Source: Rubrivivax gelatinosus
GTDB taxonomy: Bacteria > Pseudomonadota > Gammaproteobacteria > Burkholderiales > Burkholderiaceae_C
Length of the DNA: 47,788 nt
Direction of reading: 5' to 3'
Assembly: GCF_004340905.1 (NCBI RefSeq)
Contig: NZ_SLXD01000020.1
Coordinates: forward strand, 1 to 47,788
In this document: piece after piece, positions 32,467 through 40,834 of the stretch
How the letters are laid out: each line of letters opens with the position of its first letter
Numbering within the stretch: the stretch's first letter is position 1
Made by a program: the position numbers and the translations under genes
The notes under the pieces: model-generated
The model's database searches: none
What the model was told of the DNA's origin: nothing
Seen by the model: only the letters and a program-made list of their open reading frames with translations

Positions 32467-34092
32467 TCAGCGCGGGCAGTCGCGCACCTCCACCCCCTCC
32501 AGCGGCACCGGGTTGCCGCCGTCGGCACGCGCCTCGCAGAAGACGCGGCGCTGCTGCGCGCGCAGCTCGCGCAGGCGGGCGTCGATGACGGAGGCCTCGA
32601 TGAAGTCCTGGCCGGCGGCGCCGCGCGCGGCCGCCTGCCCGGCGCGCAGCCGGTCGATCGCACCGTTGACGTCGCCCGACGCGTAACGCGCCTCGGCCTC
32701 GGCGCGCACCGCACGCAGCTTGAAGCCGGCGGCGTCGGCGGTGGCCGCGAGCTGCGTCCAGGCGCCGGCGTCGCGCGGGTGTTCGGCAACCCAGGTCTGC
32801 AGCGCCTCGGTGGCCGCGCGCAGCGCCGCGGGCGCGGGCCGGGCGCCGCGCTGCAGGTCCAGCGCGGCCTGGGCGCGCATCAGCAGCGGCGCCCGGCCGC
32901 GGGCGTCGGCGCTGATCGAGTCCAGCACCTGCATCGCCGCTGCCGGCTGGCCGGCGGCCAGGCGCACCTGGGCCAGCAGCAGCTGCAGGTCGCGCTCGGC
33001 CTGCGGCTCGCGCGGCTCGGCAGCGGAGGCCAGCGCGAGCGCCTGCGAGGCCAGGCGCTCGGCGACGGCGTGTTCCCGCAGCAGCGAGGCCGACAGGGCC
33101 GCGGCATAGGCCGTGGCCAGGCGCTCGCGCAGCGGGGCGTCGGCGGCGCCGCCCTGCTGGTCGACGAGGCGGTGCAGCGTCTGCGGGTCGGCGTCCATCA
33201 GCACGCGCGCGCGCTGCTGCATCAGCGCATGGCGCAGCGGCGTCGAGTCCGGGCCCGAGCCGGCGAACATCGCCCGCGAGCGCGCCTCGCTGATGCGTTC
33301 GGTCGTCAGCGGGTGGCTGCGCAGGTAGGGGAAGCCGCCGCTGTCGTTGATCCGCGTCGCCGAGTCGAGCCTCTCGAACATCTGCGCCATGCCCTGGGGC
33401 GCGAAGCCGGCGGCGGTGAGCGTGCCGTAGCCCATGCGGTCGGCCTCGCGCTCCATGTCGCGCGAGAAGTTCAGCTGGCCCTGGATCGACGCGGCCTGGC
33501 TGCCGACGATCGCGGCGTTGGCGAGGTCGGCGTTGTTGGTGCGCGCGGCCGCGACGATGCCCAGCAGCAGCGCGGCCATGCTGACCATCGAGTTGCGCTG
33601 CGCCGCGATGCTGCCGCGCGCGATGTGGCGCTGCGTCACGTGGGCCAGTTCGTGCGCCACGACCGACGCCAGCTGGTCGGTGCTGGTGGTCAGCGCGATC
33701 AGGCCCAGGTGCACGCCGACGAAACCGCCCGGCAGCGCGAAGGCGTTGACGCTGCGCTCGCGCACGAGGAAAGCCTCCCAGGCGAACTGGCGGTCGAGCT
33801 CGGGCTCGATGTCGCCGCGCTGGCGCGACGCGGCCACCAGCGGCAGGAAGATCGAGTCGACGTACTCGAGCAGCACCGGGTCGTCCAGGTAGGCCGGGTC
33901 GGCGCGGATATAGCGCATGACCTGGTCGCCCAGGCGGCGTTCGGCGCCCAGGGTGATGTCCTCGACGGCCGACTCGCCCAGCGAGGGCAGGCGCACCTGC
34001 GCGGGCACGGCCTGCACCGCGCAGGCCAGCGCGAGCGCGAGCACGAGGGAACGGGGACGACGCGGGAAACGCGGGGTGTGGGAAGGCGTCAA
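32467..34092 (-). CDS. BepA/YfgC-like periplasmic M48 metalloprotease with TPR region
   Basis: Protein of about 541 residues. A signal peptide (SLVLALALACAVQAVPAQ) precedes an M48 domain with the zinc site H-E-L-A-H and the downstream E-R-E-A-D glutamate, and the BepA-style R-S-H-P-L-T-T-E-R-I loop. The C-terminal 250 residues are Ala/Leu/Arg-rich helical repeats, like the TPR bundle of BepA. E. coli BepA works at the outer membrane, helping assemble or degrading LptD and other beta-barrel proteins. The start is uncertain: no ATG or GTG fits well, so TTG at 34092 is proposed because it gives a normal signal peptide. A longer open frame continues upstream into the divergent moaC. Confidence 0.88.
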   Translation of the reverse strand: MTPSHTPRFPRRPRSLVLALALACAVQAVPAQVRLPSLGESAVEDITLGAERRLGDQVMRYIRADPAYLDDPVLLEYVDSIFLPLVAASRQRGDIEPELDRQFAWEAFLVRERSVNAFALPGGFVGVHLGLIALTTSTDQLASVVAHELAHVTQRHIARGSIAAQRNSMVSMAALLLGIVAAARTNNADLANAAIVGSQAASIQGQLNFSRDMEREADRMGYGTLTAAGFAPQGMAQMFERLDSATRINDSGGFPYLRSHPLTTERISEARSRAMFAGSGPDSTPLRHALMQQRARVLMDADPQTLHRLVDQQGGAADAPLRERLATAYAAALSASLLREHAVAERLASQALALASAAEPREPQAERDLQLLLAQVRLAAGQPAAAMQVLDSISADARGRAPLLMRAQAALDLQRGARPAPAALRAATEALQTWVAEHPRDAGAWTQLAATADAAGFKLRAVRAEAEARYASGDVNGAIDRLRAGQAAARGAAGQDFIEASVIDARLRELRAQQRRVFCEARADGGNPVPLEGVEVRDCPR

Positions 34093-34186
34093 GGCGGGGT
34101 GTCCGTCGGGGGCGCCGGACGCGGCCGGCGCGCGTGCATGCAGCGGCCTATGATGACACCGTCGCGTTGCCCCCTTGTTTCCACCG

Positions 34187-34678
34187 ATGAACTCTCCGCT
34201 CACCCACTTCGACGCGCAGGGCCGGGCGCAGATGGTCGACGTCGGCGCCAAGGACGAGACGCTGCGCGTCGCACGCGCCGCCGGCACGATCCGCATGCTG
34301 CCGGCCACCTTCGAGCTCGTCGCGCAGGGGCGCGCCGCCAAGGGCGACGTGCTCGGCGTGGCGCGCATCGCCGCGATCCAGGGCGCCAAGCGCACCGCCG
34401 AGCTGATCCCGCTGTGCCACCCGCTGCCGATCACGCGCGTCAACGTCGAGTTCGAGCTCGATGCCGCGGGCTCCAGCGTGCGCTGCGAAGCCCAGGTCGA
34501 GACGCGCGGGCGTACCGGCGTCGAGATGGAAGCGCTGACCGCGGTGCAGATCGGCCTGCTGACGGTCTACGACATGCTCAAGGCCGCCGACCGCGGCATG
34601 GTCATCGACGGCGTGCGCGTGCTGGAAAAGCGCGGCGGCAAGAGCGGCGACTGGGTCGCGCCCGGCCGGCCCGCGTGA
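34187..34678 (+). CDS. moaC: Cyclic pyranopterin monophosphate synthase
   Basis: Protein of 163 residues, standard for MoaC. The conserved opening L-T-H-F-D-A-Q-G-R-A-Q-M-V-D-V, AKRTAELIPLCHPLPI (active-site His and Lys region), TGVEMEALTAV and TVYDMLKAADRGM are all intact. It converts the MoaA product (3',8-cyclo-GTP) to cPMP in molybdenum-cofactor synthesis, in the cytosol. No other moa gene is nearby. ATG at 34187, without a Shine-Dalgarno; TATGAT at 34149-34154 may be its -10. Confidence 0.96.
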   Translation: MNSPLTHFDAQGRAQMVDVGAKDETLRVARAAGTIRMLPATFELVAQGRAAKGDVLGVARIAAIQGAKRTAELIPLCHPLPITRVNVEFELDAAGSSVRCEAQVETRGRTGVEMEALTAVQIGLLTVYDMLKAADRGMVIDGVRVLEKRGGKSGDWVAPGRPA

Positions 34679-34693
34679 GGTCGCCACCCGGCC

Positions 34694-36466
34694 TCAGGGA
34701 CGGAAGAACTCGCGCCAGTCGGGCACACGCTGCGGCGCCTGGCACTGGAAGGGCTCACTGGCGGCGCCCGCCGCCGCGGCGTCGCAGGGGGCGAAGAACT
34801 CGCGGCTGGCTGGGTTGCGGAACTCGCGCAGGCGTTCGGCCAGATGGCGTGCCGCGTCCATCTCGCCGCGGGCCGCGAGCGCGCTGGCCCAGGCCGTCAT
34901 CAGCCGCGTGTCCAGCAGGTGGTGGGGGGCGCTCTCGAAGGGCTGCATCGCATCGGCGCCCGGCACCAGGCCGGTCGTCGCCGCGGCGTAGTCGGCGTGA
35001 TAGGCGAAGAGCAGGCTGCGCTGGCCGCGTTCGATGCGCTCGATCAGCGGCGGCGAGCCCGGCGCGCTGGTGAAGATGCGTGTCACCGGCCAGTAGTCGG
35101 CCACCGCCAGCGCCGCGCCGGCGACAAGCGCCAGGCCGGCGGCCAGCTGGGCGGGCTGGGGCCAGCCCGAAGGCATCACCGGGCCTCGACGGCGGCCGAT
35201 CGCGAAGCCCCAGGCCCAGGCCGCCGGCAGCAGGAAGTAGGTGTACCAGAGCGGGTACTCGAGCAGGCTGTGCAGCCCGATCATCAGCACCATGAACCAG
35301 GCGGCCCGGCGCTCGATGCCGCCCCCTTCGGCGTCGGGCCGGAAAGCGCACCACGCGGCCGCCACCAGCGCCCACAGCAGCAGGACCATCACCAGGGCGG
35401 CCGCCGGCACGCCCAGTTCCACCGCCAGTTGCAGCACGAGGTTGTGGGTGTGGTCGAAGAAGGCGACCGGACGGTCCGGGAACGGCGTCAGCGACCAGGC
35501 GAAGTTGAACTCGCCGAAGCCGACGCCGGCCCAGGGCTGGCGACGGATCAGCTCCAGCGTGTTGAGCCAGATGCGCACGCGCGAGCTCGACAGGTCGTTC
35601 TCGGCCAGCCGGGCCTCGCCGCCGAAGACGTGCTGCGACAGCCGCGCCCACTCGGCCATCGCCAGCCAGCCGGCGACGTAGACCACCGGCGCGGCCAGCA
35701 GCAGGGCGCGCGTGCTGCGCGCCAGGCGACGGTCGACAAGCCCCCACAGCGCCAGCAGCAGCACGCCGACGAAGCCGGTGCGCGAAGCCGTCAGCACGAC
35801 GGCGAAGACCAGCGCCGCGAACAGCGCGGCGCCGGCGATGCGCAGCACGCGGCCGAAACGCGCGTCGCGGTACAGCTCGACGAGCGCGACGACGGCGATG
35901 GCCGACCACAGCAGCAGGCTGCTGAGGTGGTTGGGCTGGCGCAGGTTGCCGACAGCGCGCCCGGGGATGCCCGAGCGCGCCAGCCACTGGCCGTCGGTCC
36001 AGTCGGGCGCGAAGACCTGCACCAGCGCGATGGCGAGGTTGAAGATCCCGGCCAGCGCCCAGCCGATGCAGAACGCGGCGAACACCGACCGCGGCTCGGC
36101 ACGTGCCTGCGCCGCGGCGCCGCCGGAGACCATGAGCAGGGCCGCCATCAGCACCGCGATGGCCGACAGCGCGATGCTCGACGGCAGCGCACGCGACCAG
36201 GACCAGCAGACCCCGGCCAGCACCACCAGCAGCGCCGCCTGCAGCGGCCCGGCGCCCCGCCAGTCCGAGCCCGCGCGGGGCGCGCCGGCGGCGACGAAGA
36301 GGCCCCACAGCGCGACCGCCAGCGCCTGGTTCAGGAAGGTCGGCGACGGCGAGACGTTGTAGGCCAGCAGCGACGGGGCGCAGGCGGCGAGGGTGGCCAG
36401 CGCGACGCTGAGCAGGAACGGCGCAAGTCGGAGAGGCACGGCAGGCGGCGGCAGACGGCCGCGCAT
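34694..36466 (-). CDS. Wzy_C_2/PglL-type O-antigen ligase or protein O-oligosaccharyltransferase
   Basis: Membrane protein of 590 residues with about twelve hydrophobic helices. The Wzy/WaaL core shows as NLRQPNHLSSLLLW, V-L-T-A-S-R-T-G-F-V-G and W-A-G-V-G-F-G-E-F, then the large periplasmic loop with F-D-H-T-H-N-L-V-L-Q. The cytoplasmic or periplasmic tail (about 480-590) is the Wzy_C_2 type seen in PglL and related pilin glycosylation ligases. It probably moves a lipid-linked glycan onto protein Ser/Thr, and the pilin gene 3.8 kb upstream in the same direction is the obvious candidate acceptor. Start: ATG at 36466. A TTG at 36490, right after the stop of the preceding gene, is possible. No Shine-Dalgarno is evident for either. 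Confidence 0.9.
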   Translation of the reverse strand: MRGRLPPPAVPLRLAPFLLSVALATLAACAPSLLAYNVSPSPTFLNQALAVALWGLFVAAGAPRAGSDWRGAGPLQAALLVVLAGVCWSWSRALPSSIALSAIAVLMAALLMVSGGAAAQARAEPRSVFAAFCIGWALAGIFNLAIALVQVFAPDWTDGQWLARSGIPGRAVGNLRQPNHLSSLLLWSAIAVVALVELYRDARFGRVLRIAGAALFAALVFAVVLTASRTGFVGVLLLALWGLVDRRLARSTRALLLAAPVVYVAGWLAMAEWARLSQHVFGGEARLAENDLSSSRVRIWLNTLELIRRQPWAGVGFGEFNFAWSLTPFPDRPVAFFDHTHNLVLQLAVELGVPAAALVMVLLLWALVAAAWCAFRPDAEGGGIERRAAWFMVLMIGLHSLLEYPLWYTYFLLPAAWAWGFAIGRRRGPVMPSGWPQPAQLAAGLALVAGAALAVADYWPVTRIFTSAPGSPPLIERIERGQRSLLFAYHADYAAATTGLVPGADAMQPFESAPHHLLDTRLMTAWASALAARGEMDAARHLAERLREFRNPASREFFAPCDAAAAGAASEPFQCQAPQRVPDWREFFRP

Positions 36467-36490
36467 GCTAACGCGGCGGCGGCGAGGCAA

Positions 36491-36847
36491 TCAGCCGGTG
36501 CGCCAGTTCGTGACGACGATGCCCAGCACGATGATGGCAGCCCCAATCCAGGTCTGGGTCGACATCGGATCGCCCAGGAAGCGGCTGGCGAGCAGCGGCA
36601 CGAAGACGAACGACAAACCGAAGAAGGCGAATGCCTGGGTGATGGGAACACGCGACAGCACCCAAAGCCACAAGGCCATCGCGCTGCAATAGACGACGAC
36701 CGCCAGCACCGAGGTGAAGGACATCCACGCCCGCAGGCCGGCGGCGCCACTGGACGCGGCCGCAATCGACGCGGCGCGCATCAGGACCTGCCCGACCGAG
36801 GCGAGCAGCACGACGAACACCACGAGCACGGCTTCGATTGGCTTCAT
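36491..36847 (-). CDS. SMR/EamA-type small membrane carrier (ArnE-like)
   Basis: Protein of 118 residues with four helices (residues 4-25, 38-62, 68-88, 95-114) and the DMT-superfamily half-unit motif FFGLSFVFVPLLASRFLGDPMS. Half-size members work as dimers; ArnE/ArnF flip undecaprenyl-phosphate-linked aminoarabinose. Its overlap (ATGA) with the upstream membrane glycosyltransferase and its place before the ligase suggest that it flips or exports the polyprenyl-linked sugar of this module. Drug efflux by an SMR protein is the alternative and is less likely from context. Confidence 0.85.
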   Translation of the reverse strand: MKPIEAVLVVFVVLLASVGQVLMRAASIAAASSGAAGLRAWMSFTSVLAVVVYCSAMALWLWVLSRVPITQAFAFFGLSFVFVPLLASRFLGDPMSTQTWIGAAIIVLGIVVTNWRTG

Positions 36848-38880
36848 CGGTCGCCGTCCAGCGTCGAGAGATCGCGTGCGCCGTCGTGAGGCAGGCGGCA
36901 GCGGAACCGTTCGAGGTCAGCCTCCCAGGTGGCCAGGCGGCCGATGACGACGTCGGTACTTTGGCGCTCTTGGACGTAGACCATGTCGCCGCGCTTCAGG
37001 TTGACGCTGACATACAGGTCGTACTTTCCGTAGAGACGCGTCCAGGCATCGTCGGCCCCTTCGACCTGCACGCCGTTCGGCGAGAAGATCTCAGGACACT
37101 TGCGCTCCACGGCGTCCATCAGCCGCGTCGCATGTGCGCGTGCCGCGGCCTGCGCCGGCGACGGTGCTGCCAGGCGCCAAGCATCGCAGGCGTACAAGAC
37201 ACGGCCCTGCTGGGCTCCCGGCTTGCCCGCCGGACCACGCCAGAGGTAAGGGATCACTGCGGCTGCCTGGCCGACCTGCAGCGCTTCGCAGCGCGAGGGC
37301 TCGAAACCAAGCCCTAGGCGATCGACCGCGTGGACCAGACGCAACAGGCGTTGCTCGCGTTTCACCGGCGGCATATCGGCAGGCAGGGGAAAGACGACCG
37401 TGGTACGCGCATCGAACTGCTCGCGCAACTGTACGAACCTGCCCCAGCCGGGGCCGTCGTTGGAGATGGACAGCAGGCCCACCGGGTTCACGAAAACGGA
37501 GTCGGGGTGGACGTGCGCCGCCAGATAGGCCTCGGAAGAGCTGGAGACCGAGACGTACAGGCGCGGCTGCCGCGTCAAGGCTGGCGGAACCTCGACCGAC
37601 AGCCAGCGCGGCGCCCAGTCCCGCGGTGCCCAACGGGGGTTGCCGGTATCGGTGATCTGGACCGCCTGCAGCACCAGCAGCACCAGACACATCATCGCGG
37701 CACGTCGCTCGCCCATCAGTCGAGCCGCGAGCGTGTAGAGCAGTGGCCCGCTGAGCAGCAGCAGCGGCACGGCGTAGCGGCCGTTGGTCGACGTCGCCAC
37801 CCAAGCCGCCGTCGAAACCACGAAGAACACCACGACGGGAGCCAAGGGAACACGGCCGGCAAACGCCCGGGTGTCCGGCAGCGGCCGTGCGGTCCGCCAT
37901 GCGCGCCCTGCGAGCAGCGCGCCGCCGAGCACGACGAGCAGCGCGGGACGCAGGTCAGGCGCCACCTGCTCCACGTAGACGTAGGAGCTGTGCTGCAGCA
38001 TGGCGAACGGCAGGGTCAGCAACTGCTCCAGCGATTGCGGCACGAAACGATGGAGCTCGATCGGGTAGGGCGCGAAGTCGGGTGATCGGAACAGGTTGTT
38101 GAACAGGGGGAAGACCGGGCTGCCGTGCAAGGTCCAGAGCTTCCAGCCCCAAGGTGCGTACGGCAGGGCAAAACCCAGTGCCGCGCCGGCAGCCGCCGCG
38201 ACCCCGCGCCGCCATGCGAAGCGTGCGCCGGGCAGCACGGCCGCCGCCGCGACCAGGCCGAGCGCGAACGGGACATTCGTGAGCTTCAGCGCGACGGCAA
38301 AACCGCCCAGCGAGCCGGCCCACGCACCGGCCATGACGCTTGCACGATCGCCGTCGCGCAACAGCAGCCACAACGCGGCCAGGACAAAGGGGGTGGCCAG
38401 CGGATCGATGAAGGTGCTGCCAACCTGCCCGAGGAACGGCAGGGATGCTGCGCCCAACGCGGTGACGACCACCGCCACGATCCAGGGGAGGGGAACGTCG
38501 CGCACAAAGTGGCGCACGATCGCATACAGCAAGGCGACGTTCAGCGAATGCAGCGCCGCCAACACGCTGCCGATGGCCAGGCTGTGCCAGCCGGCGCCAT
38601 CCATCAAGGAGAACGGCAGGAACGCCAGCCGATAGAGGTAGGCTTGGTATCCCGCCGGAAAGAAGTCCCGGTCCAGGCGCGCGCCGAAGACATCGAACGC
38701 GGCGTAACCGTGGTAGTTGAAGAAGTCCCAGTTGAGGTCACGCCCCATCGAGAACGACAAGGCGACGCACAGGACAGCGCAGCTGGCAACGACGAGTGCG
38801 AACTCCAGCTTCGCCGGAGCCGTGGGCGCTGCTGCGAAAGCGGGCACCGGGCGAGGCCCCACCCCGGACACCGCCCTCAT
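36844..38880 (-). CDS. Large membrane protein, probable GT-C-type glycosyltransferase
   Basis: Protein of 678 residues. About ten to twelve hydrophobic helices fill the first 440 residues; the early loop S-M-G-R-D-L-N-W-D-F-F-N-Y-H-G-Y, with acidic residues after TM1, looks like the catalytic loop of GT-C enzymes that use polyprenyl-phosphate sugars. A soluble periplasmic domain of about 240 residues follows, with four cysteines (CEALQVG, YACDAW, KCPEIF, FRCRLP). ATG at 38880 overlaps the stop of the GT2 gene (ATGA) and its own stop overlaps the SMR gene the same way, so the three are translationally coupled. Specific family and sugar are unknown. Confidence 0.75.
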   Translation of the reverse strand: MRAVSGVGPRPVPAFAAAPTAPAKLEFALVVASCAVLCVALSFSMGRDLNWDFFNYHGYAAFDVFGARLDRDFFPAGYQAYLYRLAFLPFSLMDGAGWHSLAIGSVLAALHSLNVALLYAIVRHFVRDVPLPWIVAVVVTALGAASLPFLGQVGSTFIDPLATPFVLAALWLLLRDGDRASVMAGAWAGSLGGFAVALKLTNVPFALGLVAAAAVLPGARFAWRRGVAAAAGAALGFALPYAPWGWKLWTLHGSPVFPLFNNLFRSPDFAPYPIELHRFVPQSLEQLLTLPFAMLQHSSYVYVEQVAPDLRPALLVVLGGALLAGRAWRTARPLPDTRAFAGRVPLAPVVVFFVVSTAAWVATSTNGRYAVPLLLLSGPLLYTLAARLMGERRAAMMCLVLLVLQAVQITDTGNPRWAPRDWAPRWLSVEVPPALTRQPRLYVSVSSSSEAYLAAHVHPDSVFVNPVGLLSISNDGPGWGRFVQLREQFDARTTVVFPLPADMPPVKREQRLLRLVHAVDRLGLGFEPSRCEALQVGQAAAVIPYLWRGPAGKPGAQQGRVLYACDAWRLAAPSPAQAAARAHATRLMDAVERKCPEIFSPNGVQVEGADDAWTRLYGKYDLYVSVNLKRGDMVYVQERQSTDVVIGRLATWEADLERFRCRLPHDGARDLSTLDGDR

Positions 38881-40112
38881 TTTCGGGCGTGGACCTTCAG
38901 GCCCAGAACTCCCAGGAACATCGCCGCGAAGGCGAGTTGCACCCCGATCGTCGTGATCGTCATCGAAGGGATGACGATGCGCATCACACGCGACGGATCC
39001 AGGTGCCCGAAGCTGGCACCTTCCCACGCCATGACGCTGTACAGCGACAGGCCCAGCCCGGCCACGATGAGCGCCACGCCGGCCAGGAGCCCGATCTCGA
39101 TCGGAAACCAGCGCCTGACGTGCTCGACGACGCGGCTCGACGGCAGGATGCCCTGTTCGACCGCGTAGACCTTGGCGAAGACGGCGAACATCGCCGCCTG
39201 CAGGCCGACGATGGTGGCGGCGGCGGCATAGAGCATCGTGTGCACGTCGAACTGCACCGCGCCGATGCTCAGCGGCCCGGGAAGCAGGAGTGCCTGTCCC
39301 ACCAACCCGGCCAGCAGCAGGGCAAGGCCGGGATACAGGAACAGCCAGCGCGGACTGAACAGCAGCAGGAAACGCAGATGGCGCCAGCCGTCGCGCCAGC
39401 TGCGCAGATGCGGCGGCCGGTCGCGCCCGTCGGGCGAGAGCGTGGTCGGCACCTCGACGATGCGCAGTCCGTTCAGCGAGGCCTTGACGACCATCTCGCT
39501 GGCGAACTCCATGCCTTCGCAGCGCAAGGCGAGGGCGCGCATGGCGTCGCGTTCGAACGCGCGCAGACCGCAGTGGAAGTCTCGGATCGGAGTACGAAAG
39601 AAGAGACGGCCGATGAAACTGAGCACCGGGTTGCCGAGATAGCGGTGCAGCGCGGGCATGGCACCCGGCCGGATGCCGCCGGCGAAACGGTTGCCCATCA
39701 CCAGTTGGGCGCCGCGTCGCAGTTCGCGCAGGAACGGTGACAACGCGGTGAAGTCGTAGCTGTCGTCCGAGTCGCCCATCACGATGTAACGCCCCTGCGC
39801 CGCCTCGATCCCGGCGATCAGGGCGGCACCGTAGCCGCGGCGCGGAACGTCGACGACGCGGGCCCCGCAGTCGCGCGCGATCTGCTGCGACCCGTCGTTA
39901 GAACCGTTGTCGGCGATCAGGACCTCGCCGCGCACACCGGCGGACGCGAGGAACGCCCGCGCCTTGGCGATGCAGACCGGAAGCGTGAGCGCCTCGTTGA
40001 GGCAGGGCATCAGGATGGTCAGTTCGAGGCCGTCGTCAACAGCGCGCGAATCGCGAGCCGGGGACGTATCGGCCATCGTGGCCGGTCTGACGAACGAGAG
40101 TGCCTGCTCCAT
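38877..40112 (-). CDS. GT2 glycosyltransferase with C-terminal membrane domain (DPM1/GtrB-like)
   Basis: Protein of 411 residues. GT-A fold at about 30-255: LTILMPCLNEALTLPVCIAKA, NGSNDGSQQIA, PRRGYGAALIAGIEAA, and the metal-binding D-S-D-D-S-Y-D-F (D-x-D). Four to five helices follow (about 265-405). It resembles dolichol- or undecaprenyl-phosphate sugar transferases that make the lipid-linked sugar donor on the cytosolic face. First gene of the module GT2, GT-C-like, SMR, ligase. ATG at 40112 is taken; ATG at 40076 is an alternative, and neither has a strong ribosome site. It follows the pilin gene in the same direction behind a terminator. Confidence 0.9.
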   Translation of the reverse strand: MEQALSFVRPATMADTSPARDSRAVDDGLELTILMPCLNEALTLPVCIAKARAFLASAGVRGEVLIADNGSNDGSQQIARDCGARVVDVPRRGYGAALIAGIEAAQGRYIVMGDSDDSYDFTALSPFLRELRRGAQLVMGNRFAGGIRPGAMPALHRYLGNPVLSFIGRLFFRTPIRDFHCGLRAFERDAMRALALRCEGMEFASEMVVKASLNGLRIVEVPTTLSPDGRDRPPHLRSWRDGWRHLRFLLLFSPRWLFLYPGLALLLAGLVGQALLLPGPLSIGAVQFDVHTMLYAAAATIVGLQAAMFAVFAKVYAVEQGILPSSRVVEHVRRWFPIEIGLLAGVALIVAGLGLSLYSVMAWEGASFGHLDPSRVMRIVIPSMTITTIGVQLAFAAMFLGVLGLKVHARK

Positions 40113-40166
40113 GCGCGATCCTGTGTTCTTCGTTTGACCGAATCAGACCACACGTCGGGTGTGGCT

Positions 40167-40199
40167 CCGAAAGAGAAAAGGCAGCCCGAAAGCTGCCTT
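40167..40199 (-). terminator. Rho-independent terminator of the pilin gene
   Basis: Eight-base stem AAGGCAGC (40178-40185) and GCTGCCTT (40192-40199), loop CCGAAA. On the minus strand it is followed by TTCTCTTTC. It begins 26 bases after the pilin stop and would uncouple pilin from the glycosylation genes, perhaps partially. Confidence 0.82.
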
Positions 40200-40224
40200 C
40201 TCGACGTCAGGGAACGGGAGCCCC

Positions 40225-40668
40225 TTAGAACGACAGGCCGGTGGTCTTGCAGGAGCCCGGCAGGAACTTGGCGGGCATCGTGCCCGGGCCGCACTGCCAT
40301 TCACGAACCAGGCTGTTATCCGCGTCGATCGTCGGCACCAGGATGACCGTGCCGTTGGCATCACCGAGTTCCTGAGCCGTCACACGGATCGCGCCTTCGT
40401 CGTTGGTTTCGATCGAGGCGACGTACTTGGAAGTCGAGCTGGTCGACTCGCAACCCCAGTTGCCGCCGGACGGCAGCACGCTGCCGGCCGTCTGCACGGC
40501 TTCAGTGACGGCCGTACGGCAGGTCGACGCCGCCAGGATCACTTCCGACACCTTGGCCTTCTTCGTGTAGTCCTGGTAAGCCGGCAGCGCAACCGCCGCC
40601 AGGATGCCGATGATCGCGACGACGATCATCAGTTCGATCAGGGTGAAACCTTGTTGGACTCGCTTCAT
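40225..40668 (-). CDS. pilA: Type IV pilin (major pilin-like)
   Basis: Prepilin of 147 residues. The short leader MKRVQQG is cut before Phe by PilD; the mature N-terminus FTLIELMIVVAIIGILAAVA has the invariant Glu5 and the hydrophobic assembly helix. Four mature Cys: one at the end of the alpha1 region (STCRTAV), one in W-G-C-E, and a C-terminal pair W-Q-C-(x12)-C defining the D-region disulfide loop. A long Ser/Thr-rich stretch follows (CESTSSTSKY), a possible O-glycan acceptor. Start ATG 40668 with GGAGT upstream. Transcription probably depends on sigma-54 (promoter at 40723-40738). Downstream, the glycosylation module lies on the same strand. Confidence 0.94.
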   Translation of the reverse strand: MKRVQQGFTLIELMIVVAIIGILAAVALPAYQDYTKKAKVSEVILAASTCRTAVTEAVQTAGSVLPSGGNWGCESTSSTSKYVASIETNDEGAIRVTAQELGDANGTVILVPTIDADNSLVREWQCGPGTMPAKFLPGSCKTTGLSF

Positions 40669-40722
40669 GGACGTTACTCCCGTGGGGTGGGTGGAAAGGA
40701 GGATTCGAGGACACCCCGCATT

Positions 40723-40738
40723 TGCAGGGGTCGTGCCA
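40723..40738 (-). promoter_or_regulatory. Sigma-54 promoter of the pilin gene
   Basis: On the minus strand TGGCACGACCCCTGCA has the -24 element TGGCACG and the -12 element CTGCA, with the GG and GC doublets exactly ten bases apart; one mismatch from TTGCA. It is 55 bases upstream of the pilin ATG, giving a leader of roughly 40-45 bases. Sigma-54 control through PilS/PilR is the known mode for pilA in Pseudomonas and many betaproteobacteria; PilSR is not in this window. Confidence 0.8.
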
Positions 40739-40834
40739 TGCCGCAGGCTGTCGATTCGTTCACACCCGCTGACGAAAAACGTCACTTCCGGGGCCGTGCG
40801 CCGCGCCTCATCGGGCGCATAGCGACGCTTTTCG

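Noticed and set aside
36467..36490. TTG start at 36490 for the O-antigen ligase
   Set aside because: It would add only MPRRRRVS without a ribosome site; the ATG at 36466 is simpler, though the choice remains open.
36491..36847. Multidrug-resistance SMR gene
   Set aside because: Translational coupling to glycosyltransferase genes makes a polyprenyl-sugar carrier more likely than drug efflux.
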